The position numbers were made by a program, and so were the translations under genes. A stretch of 64,000 nt of DNA from Helicobacter pylori NCTC 11637 = CCUG 17874 = ATCC 43504 = JCM 12093 (GTDB lineage: Bacteria > Campylobacterota > Campylobacteria > Campylobacterales > Helicobacteraceae): contig NZ_LS483488.1 in assembly GCF_900478295.1 (NCBI RefSeq), positions 930,001 to 994,000 of the forward strand, read 5' to 3'. Shown in pieces: positions 18,168 through 29,795 of this stretch. The first letter of the stretch is position 1. Each line of letters opens with the position of its first letter. A model generated the notes under the pieces. It saw only the letters and a list, made by a program, of their open reading frames with translations. It searched no databases and was not told the origin of the DNA.

Positions 18168-19924
18168 AACAATTCCACGCTTTTGATTTCAAACTCGCTC
18201 TTAATCTCTTCAATGAGATTGGAATGATTAGCCATGAATTCTTGCAAGGCTGTAGGGGCTTGTTTTGGTTGGGTCTCTTTAGTCTCTTTAGTCTCTTTAG
18301 TGTCGTTTTCTTTAGTTTCGTTTTCTTTAGTTTCGTTTTCTTTAACCTCTTGTTCTTTAATTTTAGTTTCTTTTCCAACCGTTTCTTTAGTTTCTTTTTC
18401 TTTCGTTTCAGCCGTCGTTTCGGTGGTTGGTTTGGGCTTTAAAGAGGGGAATTTAAATTCTTTAACCACTTCTGAAGCGCTTTTATTTTGATTTTTTAAA
18501 GCGATTTTGATATTTTCGCCCTTGCCAAAAACCCCATCAACGATACCTTTCACGATTTTAAAACGCTCTCTTAAAAGCTCTTTATCTTTATGGGTGGCTA
18601 AAGACTCCCAAGTCAAGGTTTTAGTCTGGCTGTCAAAATCAATGAAACGGATATTTTTTTCAAACACCACCCCTAATTCGTAATTGCGCTCATAAACCAA
18701 TGTTTGAACTTGTTTGAAAAGGTTGTGAAAAATGCGATCTTTAGCTGAAAGCATGGGAGTTTGCGGGGTTTCTGCGTTCTCTTTTTTTTCTGGCTTTTCT
18801 ATTTTCTCTATGCTTTTAAATTCTTGTTTAGGGGCGTTAGCGTTTTGATTTAAGGGCTGAAAAGCGCTTTCTTTACTTTGCTCTAATTCCAAAATCGCAT
18901 CGTCTAGGGCTTTGAGCTTTAAAGCTTCTTTGAATTTCATTTTCAATAACAACAGCACAAAACTAGCATTTGCCCCTTCTTTTAAAAGGCTCAAACTGCT
19001 CATAATGATTTTAAAAAAGCGCTCTATCAAAAGGATGGAATACGAATCAGGGCTTAATAATTTCGCTTTCAAAAAAAGCATCATTTCTTCTAAAACGCTC
19101 TCGGTTTCATAATTTTCTAAAATGGCATAACGCTCTTGTAATCGCGCTTCATCTTGATTGATTAAGCTTTGGAAAAAATCTTCTAAAACGCTCCTGTCAA
19201 TCGCTCCTAACATTTCAGCCACTTTGCTTTCTGTGATAGCGTTATCGCAATAATTGATGGCTTGCTCTAAAAGAGTGATCGTGTCCCTCAAGCTCCCTTG
19301 CCCGCTATGAGCGAGTTTTTCTAACGCGCTACTTTCATAGCTCACTTGTTCTTTTTCTAAAATGGTTTTTAAATGAGAAATAACGGAATTTTCAGGGATT
19401 TTTTTAAACCTGAAATGCTGGGTGCGGCTGAGTATGGTAGCGGGCAATTTCAAAGCGTCCGTTGTCGCTAAAAGGAATTTCACATGGCTAGGAGGCTCTT
19501 CTAAAGTCTTTAAAAGCGCGTTAAACGCTTCAGTGGTGAACATATGCACTTCATCAATGATAAAGATTTTATAGCGCCCAAAGCTTGGTTTGTAGCGGGT
19601 TTGCTCTATGAGATTACGGACATCATCAATCCCCCTATTAGACGCTCCATCCATTTCTATAATATCTATATGGTGGTTGTTTAAAGCACTCTGGCATTGA
19701 ATGCAAGTATCGCAAGGCACGGCTTTTGGCCCTTCTTCACACATCAAAGCCCTAGCAAAAATCCTAGAAGAGCTGGTTTTACCCGAACCTCTTAACCCGC
19801 TGAATAAATAAGCGTTAGCCAAACGCTGGTTGTCTAGGGCTAAAGAAAGCGTTTTAGCCACGCTCTCTTGACCGACTAGCTCGCTAAAATGTTTGGGGCG
19901 GTATTTTAACGCTAAAACTTGCAT
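18164..19924 (-). CDS. dnaX: DNA polymerase III subunits tau/gamma with repeat-rich linker
   Basis: The clamp-loader ATPase of the replicative polymerase. The 586-residue protein begins with the AAA+ module: Walker A GLRGSGKTS, a zinc module with four Cys (CEEG...CDTCIQC), DEVHMFT and the arginine sensor LSRTQHFRF. After about residue 360 comes a charged linker of Lys/Glu/Thr repeats (KENETKENETKENDTKETK), encoded by in-frame DNA repeats at 18273-18344. The C-terminus (LQEFMANHSNLIEEIKSEF) follows the repeats. No slippery A-rich site for an E. coli-type gamma frameshift was found. Confidence 0.96.
   Translation of the reverse strand: MQVLALKYRPKHFSELVGQESVAKTLSLALDNQRLANAYLFSGLRGSGKTSSSRIFARALMCEEGPKAVPCDTCIQCQSALNNHHIDIIEMDGASNRGIDDVRNLIEQTRYKPSFGRYKIFIIDEVHMFTTEAFNALLKTLEEPPSHVKFLLATTDALKLPATILSRTQHFRFKKIPENSVISHLKTILEKEQVSYESSALEKLAHSGQGSLRDTITLLEQAINYCDNAITESKVAEMLGAIDRSVLEDFFQSLINQDEARLQERYAILENYETESVLEEMMLFLKAKLLSPDSYSILLIERFFKIIMSSLSLLKEGANASFVLLLLKMKFKEALKLKALDDAILELEQSKESAFQPLNQNANAPKQEFKSIEKIEKPEKKENAETPQTPMLSAKDRIFHNLFKQVQTLVYERNYELGVVFEKNIRFIDFDSQTKTLTWESLATHKDKELLRERFKIVKGIVDGVFGKGENIKIALKNQNKSASEVVKEFKFPSLKPKPTTETTAETKEKETKETVGKETKIKEQEVKENETKENETKENDTKETKETKETQPKQAPTALQEFMANHSNLIEEIKSEFEIKSVELL
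18273..18344 (-). repeat. In-frame short tandem repeats in dnaX
   Basis: Three copies of a 9-base unit (GTCTCTTTA on the plus strand, 18273-18299) followed by three copies of a 15-base unit (GTTTCGTTTTCTTTA, first copy with one change, 18300-18344). Both units are multiples of three, so copy changes alter linker length without breaking the frame. Confidence 0.85.
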
Positions 19925-19992
19925 ATTGATTGTAATCCTTAAAACTCATTTAGGAGTATTGTAATGCAAAATGACTTAAAACTAGCCCCTTT

Positions 19993-20625
19993 TTAGGTTT
20001 TACTCAATAACGCTAAAAAATCCCTGAATAAAGTAACGCTAAGCGTTCCCATGATAGCGGTTACAAAGAGATTCACCCCCATAAAGATTTTTTGGTTATT
20101 CAAAAGTTTAGAGCCATAGCGTAAGGACAGGGTGCATAACAATAAAAGCCAAGAAAGAGCCGCCGATAAAGTGCCGGCTAAAAAGACGAATTTTTGTGCT
20201 AAATTAAAAGACAAAGCGCTCGCGCCAATTAAAAACACCATTTCCAAATACACTTGAGGGTTGAGTAAGGTAACGCCTAAAGTGAATAATAAGGTCTTTT
20301 TTAAGGATAATTTTTTAGGGGTTTGGACTTGCTTCTTTTTAAAGGTTTGAAAAAGGGTTTTTAAAGCTAAAAAAGCATAAAATCCGGTAAAAACCGCCCC
20401 GAATAAATTCAAAAACAAACTCAAATAAAGGTTTTTAGCGAAATAAGCCCCCACGCCAAACACGCCCATGCTCATTAACACAATATCGCACATAAAACAC
20501 AGAGCGCAAATCAAAAACACATAATTCCTAGCCATGCCTCGCTCTACAATGAACAAGGATTGCGCTCCCACAGCCGCGCACAAAGAAATCGCTAAACCAA
20601 AACCTTCTATAAAAACCACAAACAT
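19993..20625 (-). CDS. LysE/ArgO-type amino-acid exporter
   Basis: A 210-residue inner-membrane protein with about six hydrophobic helices. The opening FIEGFGLAISLCAAVGAQSLFIVERGM and the central TLLNPQVYLEMVFLIG are the conserved motifs of the LysE/ArgO family, which exports basic amino acids. The substrate cannot be read from sequence. The gene stands about 70 bases upstream of dnaX on the same strand, while the DUF1104 gene diverges from it. Confidence 0.88.
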   Translation of the reverse strand: MFVVFIEGFGLAISLCAAVGAQSLFIVERGMARNYVFLICALCFMCDIVLMSMGVFGVGAYFAKNLYLSLFLNLFGAVFTGFYAFLALKTLFQTFKKKQVQTPKKLSLKKTLLFTLGVTLLNPQVYLEMVFLIGASALSFNLAQKFVFLAGTLSAALSWLLLLCTLSLRYGSKLLNNQKIFMGVNLFVTAIMGTLSVTLFRDFLALLSKT

Positions 20626-20895
20626 CTTGATTAAATCCTTTCACTCAAAATAAGCCAAAAACTACCAACACCATACAAACCAATCATTCTAAAATGGTAT
20701 TTTAAAATTTTAGGGTTTAAAACGACCTTTATAAATAAAAATTAAATGATGACACGCAATGGCTTTGCGCGAAATTTAAAAACCCCATTTTTTAGTGCTC
20801 TTAGTGGCGTTTGAGAATAAGTTAAGATTAACATGGTAAAATGCCAAAATTTGCTGTCGTCATGCGGCAAAAATTTAGACAACAAGGAATTGGGA

Positions 20896-21318
20896 ATGAG
20901 AAGGAGTTTGGCTTTTTGCCTGTTAGCTTTGCTTGGATTACAGGTTTTAGGCGCTAGGGATTTTTCGCAACTCAAAAACGAAGAACTTTTAAAATTAGCA
21001 GGCTCTCTGCCTTCTAATGAAGCGATTGATTATCGCATGGAAGTGTCTAAACGCCTTAAAGCTTTAAACGCTGAGGACGCTAAGAAATTCCGTGCGAATT
21101 TCAGCCGGATCGCTAGGAAAAATCTTTCCAAAATGAGCGAAGAGGATTTCAAAAAAATGCGTGAAGAAGTGCGTAAAGAATTAGAAGAAAAAACCAAAGG
21201 TTTGAGCGATGAAGAAATCAAGGCAAAAGGGCTTAATGTGAGCGTTTGTAGCGGCGATACGAGAAAAGTTTGGTGTAGGGCTGTTAAGAAAAAAGACGAA
21301 CATTGCTCTCCTAAGTGA
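20896..21318 (+). CDS. DUF1104 exported protein (HP0720-like)
   Basis: About 140 residues. The start is the ATG at 20896 after GGAATTGGG, which places a signal peptide at the N-terminus (MRRSLAFCLLALLGLQVLGA); the frame is open further upstream but has no ribosome site there. The mature part has the DUF1104 pattern DFSQLKNEELLKLAG...IDYRMEVSKRLKAL, helical and charged, with late cysteines that could form disulfides. Function is unknown. It is a paralogue of the next gene, 28 bases downstream. Confidence 0.85.
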   Translation: MRRSLAFCLLALLGLQVLGARDFSQLKNEELLKLAGSLPSNEAIDYRMEVSKRLKALNAEDAKKFRANFSRIARKNLSKMSEEDFKKMREEVRKELEEKTKGLSDEEIKAKGLNVSVCSGDTRKVWCRAVKKKDEHCSPK

Positions 21319-21346
21319 GATAAAATTTAATTTAAAAGGATAAAAC

Positions 21347-21805
21347 ATGAAAAAAGCGTTGAAAATACTTTCTGTTAGCGCATTGCTATTTGTGGCTTTG
21401 AACGCCAAAGATTTCAGCAAAACAAGCGATGAAGATTTGGTTAAAATGGCTGGCGTTGTCGCTCCGCAGGATATTGTGGATTACACAAAAGAGTTGAAAA
21501 AGCGCATGGAAAAGATGCCTGAAGACAAGAGAAAGGCGTTTCATAAACAATTGCATGAATATGCGGTTAAAAACACAGACAACATGACCGTGGCGGATTT
21601 TGAAGCCCGCCAAAAAGCCGTTAAAGAAGCGCTTAAAAAAGGTAATATGGAAGACATGGATGATGATTTTGGGTTGAGATCATGCAAGCATGGGAAAAAG
21701 CACAAACACGATAAGCATGGCAAGAAGCATGGCAAAAAACATGACAAAGATCATGACGATAAAGACCATGACCACCATGATGAAGATCACAGCGATAAGC
21801 ACTAA
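21347..21805 (+). CDS. DUF1104 protein with histidine-rich tail (HP0721-like)
   Basis: A 152-residue periplasmic protein with signal peptide MKKALKILSVSALLFVALNA, followed by the DUF1104 module (DFSKTSDEDLVKMAG, VDYTKELKKRMEKM). From about residue 112 the tail is almost only His, Lys, Asp and Gly (KHGKKHKHDKHGKKHGKK and on to DHSDKH), which should bind divalent metal such as nickel or zinc. From memory, HP0721 was reported as a sialic-acid-binding protein; its place beside sabB fits, but I cannot verify that here. Probably co-transcribed with 20896-21318. Confidence 0.85.
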   Translation: MKKALKILSVSALLFVALNAKDFSKTSDEDLVKMAGVVAPQDIVDYTKELKKRMEKMPEDKRKAFHKQLHEYAVKNTDNMTVADFEARQKAVKEALKKGNMEDMDDDFGLRSCKHGKKHKHDKHGKKHGKKHDKDHDDKDHDHHDEDHSDKH

Positions 21806-22121
21806 AGCTTAAACCACACCACTTTCTCTATCAAAGCTTCAAACCCTTTAAGCAGAAATCCTAAACGCTTTGAGCGTTTGGGATAAATGCGTTCTGTTAA
21901 GCGTTATCAAAATTCTGTTCTCATTAAATAGTGCTTATAAAATTCAAAAGATGGTTTCATTATTACAAAAATTAACACTCCAAAGATAAATAGTTAAAAA
22001 ACACCCAAAAATCTTTTTTTTTTTGAAATCCAAAAAATTTATGGTAAAGTTAAACATATTGTAAATAAATTTTCATTTCTATTCATGTTTACAATAAAAA
22101 AATTACTTTAAGGAACATTTT
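21806..22121. other. Gap carrying the sabB promoter region
   Basis: Holds a short inverted stretch after the DUF1104 gene (AAACGCTTTGAGCGTTT near 21862-21878, a plausible terminator stem), then AT-rich sequence, the T11 tract and the sabB ribosome site AAGGAAC. Confidence 0.5.
22014..22024 (+). repeat. T11 tract in the sabB promoter region
   Basis: Eleven T about 100 bases before the sabB start. In sabA a comparable T tract near the promoter is known to tune transcription by length; here the role is inferred by analogy. Confidence 0.7.
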
Positions 22122-22139
22122 ATGAAAAAACGATTTTTT

Positions 22140-22154
22140 CTCTCTCTCTCTCTC
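22140..22154 (+). repeat. CT dinucleotide tract in the sabB signal sequence
   Basis: Seven CT units plus a C. Slipped-strand gain of one unit (or loss of two) puts sabB in frame. Confidence 0.92.
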
Positions 22155-23393
22155 GCTTGCGGTATCATCGCTCCACGCTGAAGACAACGGCTTTTTTGTG
22201 AGCGCGGGCTATCAAATCGGCGAAGCGGTGCAAATGGTGAAAAACACCGGCGAATTGAAAAATTTGAACGATAAATATGAGCAATTAAGCCAATCTTTAG
22301 CCCAACTGGCTTCGTTAAAACGAAGCATTCAAACGGCGAACAACATTCAGGCTGTCAACAATGCTTTAAGCGATTTAAAAAGCTTTGCGAGTAACAACCA
22401 CGCAAACAAAGAAACATCGCCCATCTACAACACCGCGCAAGCTGTTATCACTTCAGTATTGGCTTTTTGGAGTCTTTATGCAGGGAACACTACCAGTTTT
22501 TATGTGACCGGTTTGAATGATGGATCTAATGCTCCTCTTGGAAGAATCAATAAAGATGGGAACTGCACAGGATTACAACAATGTTTTATGAACAAAAAAA
22601 CTTATGATCAAATGAAAATGCTTGCCGAAAACCTCCAAAAAGCTCAAGGCAATCTCTGTGCCTTATCAGAATGCTCTAGCGATCAAAATGGAGACAAAAC
22701 TTCCATGACTACAGCTCTTCAAACCGCACAAAAGCTCATGGATTTAATCGAACAGACCAAGGTTTCTATGGTGTGGAAAAATATAATCATCGCAGGTGTT
22801 TCAAACAGAGCTGGTGGTGCTGGCGCTATCACATCCACTGGTCCTGTAACCGACTATGCGGTGTTTAACAACATTAAGGCGATGCTACCTATCTTGCAAC
22901 AAGCGCTCAAACTAACTCAGGACAACCACACCCTATCCACTAACTTGCAAGCTCGAGCTATGGGATATCAAACAAATCGTGAATTTGCTAAAGACATTTA
23001 CGCTTTAGCTCAAAACCAAAAGCAAATCCTTTCTAACGCTTCAAGTATCTTCAACCTCTTTAATTCTATTCCTAAAGACCAACTTAAGTATTTGGAGAAC
23101 GCTTACTTGAAAGTGCCACATTTGGGTAAAACACCTACTAATCCTTACAGACAGAATGTGAATTTGAATAAAGAAATTCAGACGATTCAAAACAATGTAG
23201 ATAATTATGGCAATCGGTTGGATTCGGCTTTAAGCGTGGCTAAAGATGTTTATAACCTAAAATCCAATCAAACAGAGATTGTAACCGCCTATAACGACGC
23301 TAAGAATTTGAGCGAAGAGATTTCTAAACTCCCCTATAATAAGGTCAATGTAACAAACATCGTTATGTCGCCTAAAGATTCTACAGCGGGCCA

Positions 23394-24024
23394 ATACAAC
23401 TACCAGATCAACCCAGAGCAGCAATCCAATCTTTCTCAAGCTTTAGCGGCGATGAGCAATAACCCCTTTAAAAAAGTGGGCATGATCAGCTCTCAAAACA
23501 ATAACGGCGCTTTGAATGGGCTTGGCGTGCAAGTGGGCTATAAGCAATTCTTTGGCGAAAGCAAAAGATGGGGATTAAGGTATTATGGCTTCTTTGATTA
23601 CAACCACGGTTATATCAAATCCAGCTTCTTTAATTCGTCTTCTGACATATGGACTTATGGCGGTGGGAGCGATTTGTTAGTGAATATTATCAACGATAGC
23701 ATCACAAGAAAGAACAACAAGCTCTCCGTGGGTCTTTTTGGAGGCATCCAACTCGCAGGGACTACATGGCTTAATTCTCAATACGTGAATTTAACAGCGT
23801 TCAATAACCCTTACAGCGCGAAAGTCAATACCTCCAATTTCCAATTTTTGTTCAATCTCGGCTTGAGGACGAATCTCGCTACAGCTAAGAAAAAAGACAG
23901 CGAACATTCCGCGCAACATGGCATTGAACTGGGCATTAAAATCCCCACCATTAACACGAATTACTATTCTTTTCTAGGCACTCAATTGCAATACAGAAGG
24001 CTCTATAGCGTGTATCTCAATTAT
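23394..24024 (+). repeat. 3' half of sabB, inverted copy of the sabA 3' half
   Basis: Nearly base-identical to the reverse complement of about 26718-27356; I noticed a single A/G difference near the left end. Identity stops just before the stop codons, as expected for gene conversion. Confidence 0.85.
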
Positions 24025-24113
24025 GTGTTCGCTTATTAAAATGGTTTAGGCTCTCTTTTTTAAGAGGGTTTAGAAAAATCGCAACATCAAGCTTTTATCG
24101 TTGGTGGTAAAAT

Positions 24114-26566
<2,453 letters not shown>

Positions 26567-26582
26567 ACGATTTTCTTAGATT

Positions 26583-26607
26583 ACCCAATTATCAAAGATA
26601 ATTGGGT
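26583..26607 (+). terminator. Strong hairpin after ansB
   Basis: Perfect 11-pair stem ACCCAATTATC / GATAATTGGGT with an AAA loop, followed by GATTTGGTTTGTTTTG. The convergent sabA transcript ends about 100 bases further on, so it may also serve as a two-way barrier. Confidence 0.85.
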
Positions 26608-26717
26608 GATTTGGTTTGTTTTGTTTTTGACTTTATTTTCATCAAATATTGATAACTATCAAAATAGATTTGATGAAGCTCCCCCTTTTTTTTAAAAAGA
26701 GAGTTTTTAATACGCAA

Positions 26718-27356
26718 ACACATAATTGAGATACACGCTATAGAGCCTTCTGTATTGCAATTGAGTGCCTAGAAAAGAATAGTAATTCGTGTTAATGGTG
26801 GGGATTTTAATGCCCAGTTCAATGCCATGTTGCGCGGAATGTTCGCTGTCTTTTTTCTTAGCTGTAGCGAGATTCGTCCTCAAGCCGAGATTGAACAAAA
26901 ATTGGAAATTGGAGGTATTGACTTTCGCGCTGTAAGGGTTATTGAACGCTGTTAAATTCACGTATTGAGAATTAAGCCATGTAGTCCCTGCGAGTTGGAT
27001 GCCTCCAAAAAGACCCACGGAGAGCTTGTTGTTCTTTCTTGTGATGCTATCGTTGATAATATTCACTAACAAATCGCTCCCACCGCCATAAGTCCATATG
27101 TCAGAAGACGAATTAAAGAAGCTGGATTTGATATAACCGTGGTTGTAATCAAAGAAGCCATAATACCTTAATCCCCATCTTTTGCTTTCGCCAAAGAATT
27201 GCTTATAGCCCACTTGCACGCCAAGCCCATTCAAAGCGCCGTTATTGTTTTGAGAGCTGATCATGCCCACTTTTTTAAAGGGGTTATTGCTCATCGCCGC
27301 TAAAGCTTGAGAAAGATTGGATTGCTGTTCTGGGTTGATCTGGTAGTTGTATTGGC
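26718..27356 (-). repeat. 3' half of sabA, inverted copy of the sabB 3' half
   Basis: Reverse-complement match to 23394-24024. The two copies face each other across dcuA and ansB. Confidence 0.85.
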
Positions 27357-28626
27357 CCGCTGCTGGGGCGTTTTGATTGTGAGGTAGTGTAACAATGTCT
27401 TTTGTATTGACTTGGTTATAGGGAAGTTTAGAAATCTCTTGACTCAAATTATTAGCGTTGCTATAGGCTGTTACAATGTTTGCTTGATTGGATTTTAGGT
27501 TATAAACATCTCTAGCCACGCTTAAAGCCGCATCCACCCGGTTACCATAATAACTCACGTTGTTTTTAATCGTCTGAACTTCTTGGTTCAAATTCACCAC
27601 TTGTCTGTAAGGGTTAGTAGGCGTTTGACCCGCATTGGGTATTTTCAAGTAGGCTTTCTCTAGATACTTATACTGCTCTGCAGGGATAGAACTAAAGAGG
27701 TTGAAAATGTCTTTGGCGTAAGAGATGACTTGCTTTTGGTTTTGAGCGAAAGTGTAGATGTCTTTAGCGAATTTGGGGTTTGTTTGAGATCCTGTGGCTT
27801 GAGCTTGCAAACTAGCAGATAGGGTGTGGTTACTTTGAGAAAGCGTAACCGCTTGTTGCAAAATGGGTATCATCGCCTTAATGTTGTTAAACACCGCGTA
27901 TTGAGTGGGGTAGCCAGTGGAATTGATAGCACCGGATTTGTTTGAAACGCCACTGATGACGATATTTTTCCACATCATAGCCGTCTTAGTGTTTGCGATT
28001 AAATCCATAAGCTGTTGCGCCAAATTAAGAGCGTTGCTTACGGTTGAGTTTGGCGAGTTTGAACCTTCTGTTGCAGCACACCCGGATAAAGCGCAAAGAT
28101 TGTTCGCTTTAGTGGCAGCGTTTTGTTGGGCTGCTTGGAGACTTTCAGCGAGTTTTTTCATCTTATCGTAAGTGGTTTGATCCATCGCGCAGTTTTCAAT
28201 TCCTGAGCAGTTGTCTATAATCGTTTTAAAAGGAGGGTTACCCTGGACATTAGCGCGTTTTTGATCATTCTTATTAACCACAAAAAAAGTGAAGTAGTTC
28301 CCCGCATAAAGACTCCAAAAACCCAATACTGAAGTGATAACGGCTTGCACGGCGTTAAAGATGGGCGATTGGGTGGTGCTGTTATAGTTGTTGTTGGTAA
28401 AGCTTTTTAAATAGTTTAAAGAGCTATTGACCAGCTCAATGTTGTTGGCGTTTTGAATGCTTTGCTTCAATGAAGCCACTTGATTCAAATACTGGTTTAA
28501 TTGCTCATATTTGTCGTTCAAGTTTTTCAATTCGCCAGTGTTTTTGACCATTTGCACCGCTTCGCCGATTTGATAGCCCGCGCTCACAAAAAAGCCGTTG
28601 TCTTCAGCGTGCAAGAGCGATGAAGC

Positions 28627-28639
28627 GAGAGAGAGAGAG
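28627..28639 (-). repeat. CT dinucleotide tract in the sabA signal sequence
   Basis: Six CT units plus a C when read on the minus strand. Seven units would put sabA in frame. Confidence 0.93.
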
Positions 28640-28754
28640 TAAAATTGTCTTTTTCATAAAATGTTCCTTAAAGTAATGTTTTTGTTGTAAGAATATCATG
28701 AAGTGATAATATATTTACAATGAACCTAATTCTACTATAAATTTATTGGATTTC

Positions 28755-28772
28755 AAAAAAAAAAAAAAAAAA
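28755..28772 (-). repeat. T18 tract in the sabA promoter region
   Basis: Eighteen T on the coding strand about 100 bases before the sabA start. In published work T-tract length at this position changes sabA transcription. Confidence 0.85.
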
Positions 28773-28877
28773 GATTTTGGGGTATTTTAACTTATTTATC
28801 TTTGAAGCGTTGAATTTTGTAACGATAAAACCATCTTTTGAATCTTATCATCAGTATTTAATAAGAACGAAGCCAAA

Positions 28878-29795
28878 CTAAAACAAGAACGCGTAGCTGA
28901 CAAAAACTTCTTTATTCCTAAAAACGCTGAAGTTTTGTCGGATCGTTTGTTGCTGCCACACATTGCTAGAGCCAAAGTTTTTCCAACTTTGCGCGCTCAA
29001 GCTATAATAAGGGATTTTTAACCCCACATTAAAGCGGTTGCGCTTGCCTATATACAAAGAACCCCCAAAATTCACAAAAAACCCCCCACCCGCTGCAAAA
29101 AATTTATCGTCTTGATTCGTGTTTTGGTTTTTATATTGAGAACTCCATAATATTGCGTATTCCACCCCACCCCCACCAAACACGCCTATTTTAAAAAACA
29201 GCATTTTTTCTGTTTTTAAAGCGAGTTTTAAAAGGGTGTCTATAGGGAGATTAACAAACACATTCACATTCAAACCAAACGCCATGAAATGCCCGTTATT
29301 GAAAAGGAAGTTTTGAGGGTTTGGGGTTTTTTGCAAATTCAAAGAGCCTTGAGTGTTTGAAGCAATATCGTAGGTTTTAATCGCGCTTGGGTCATAATTG
29401 GCTTGGGATAAAAGGGTGTTACCCCCCACTTTTTGACCCAATTGCGCTTTAGCGTATTCTATATCCCCCCACACCCTTAATCCTAAAATATGGTATTTAT
29501 CAATAGCTATTTCATCGCCTATTTGCCCGGTATAAGACAGGTTTTTACCCCCCTTATAATGGGCTTCTAATTTCTCGCCATAACACACGCTGCTAGGGCA
29601 AGTGGGGTTGTCTTTATAGGCTTGTTGTCGCATGCTTGTACGCGTGCTAGCCCCTGTGCCTAGCCTAAAACCTAGATAAATGTGGTTTTTCGTTTTAAAA
29701 AAAGGCGTTTTTTCAGCACTATTGCCCCACAAAACCCCCAAACTGGCTAAAAAAACAAGCGCTTTCAAACACTTTTTTGATTCAATTCTACCCAT
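28878..29795 (-). CDS. Outer-membrane beta-barrel protein (HP0726-like)
   Basis: A 305-residue secreted protein: an N-terminal signal stretch (CLKALVFLASLGVLWGNS), a short cysteine loop (CPSSVC) and many amphipathic strands with glycine turns (IYLGFRLGTGAS, MAFGLNVNVFVNLP, FGGSLYIGKRNRFNVGLKIPYY). It ends in VFVSYAFLF, an outer-membrane insertion signature. It is related to the Helicobacter outer-membrane families but I cannot place it in Hop, Hor or Hof with confidence. The N-terminus overlaps the dus 3' end by 31 bases; an internal start giving a shorter signal peptide is possible. Confidence 0.82.
   Translation of the reverse strand: MGRIESKKCLKALVFLASLGVLWGNSAEKTPFFKTKNHIYLGFRLGTGASTRTSMRQQAYKDNPTCPSSVCYGEKLEAHYKGGKNLSYTGQIGDEIAIDKYHILGLRVWGDIEYAKAQLGQKVGGNTLLSQANYDPSAIKTYDIASNTQGSLNLQKTPNPQNFLFNNGHFMAFGLNVNVFVNLPIDTLLKLALKTEKMLFFKIGVFGGGGVEYAILWSSQYKNQNTNQDDKFFAAGGGFFVNFGGSLYIGKRNRFNVGLKIPYYSLSAQSWKNFGSSNVWQQQTIRQNFSVFRNKEVFVSYAFLF

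Larger units (their letters stand above)
22122..24039 (+). pseudogene. sabB: SabB/HopO outer-membrane protein, phase OFF
   Basis: SabB (HopO) is a Hop outer-membrane protein related to the sialyl-Lewis x adhesin SabA. ATG 22122 follows AAGGAAC and encodes MKKRFFLSLSL, then the CT tract throws translation to TGA 22179-22181. One more CT unit would restore LSLSLSLAVSSLHA and the mature frame beginning EDNGFFVSAGYQIG at 22180. The body is intact: about 620 residues of passenger with paired Cys (CTGLQQC, CALSEC) and a C-terminal barrel ending YSVYLNYVFAY. The last 210 residues are identical to SabA in this window. The dcuA gene converges on its 3' end. Confidence 0.93.
26707..28657 (-). pseudogene. 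sabA: Sialic-acid-binding adhesin SabA/HopP, phase OFF
   Basis: SabA binds sialyl-Lewis x/a on inflamed gastric mucosa. ATG 28657 (after AAGGAAC) encodes MKKTILLSLS, then the six-unit CT tract shifts translation to an early stop (reads SRFIALAR and ends). One more CT gives LSLSLASSLLHAEDNGFF, the known signal peptide end. The remainder is an intact roughly 635-residue SabA: head domain with disulfide cysteines (CSGIENC, CALSGC), coiled stalk and barrel ending YSVYLNYVFAY. The barrel half is shared with sabB. Promoter region carries a T18 tract at 28755-28772. Confidence 0.95.

Noticed and set aside
18112-18378. Lysine-rich minus-strand frame over the dnaX repeats
   Set aside because: It is a shifted reading of the dnaX repeat DNA; low complexity, no start context.
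18164-19924. Programmed -1 frameshift in dnaX for a gamma subunit
   Set aside because: No A-AAA-AAG type slippery heptamer with a following hairpin was found near the end of the ATPase module.
20742-20975. Minus-strand 77-residue frame overlapping the DUF1104 gene start
   Set aside because: No ribosome site, and it opposes the promoter and signal peptide of the real gene.
21660-21805. CRISPR-like repeats in the His-rich coding region
   Set aside because: Short irregular codon repeats (AAGCATGGC) with no spacers; explained by the His/Lys/Gly tail.
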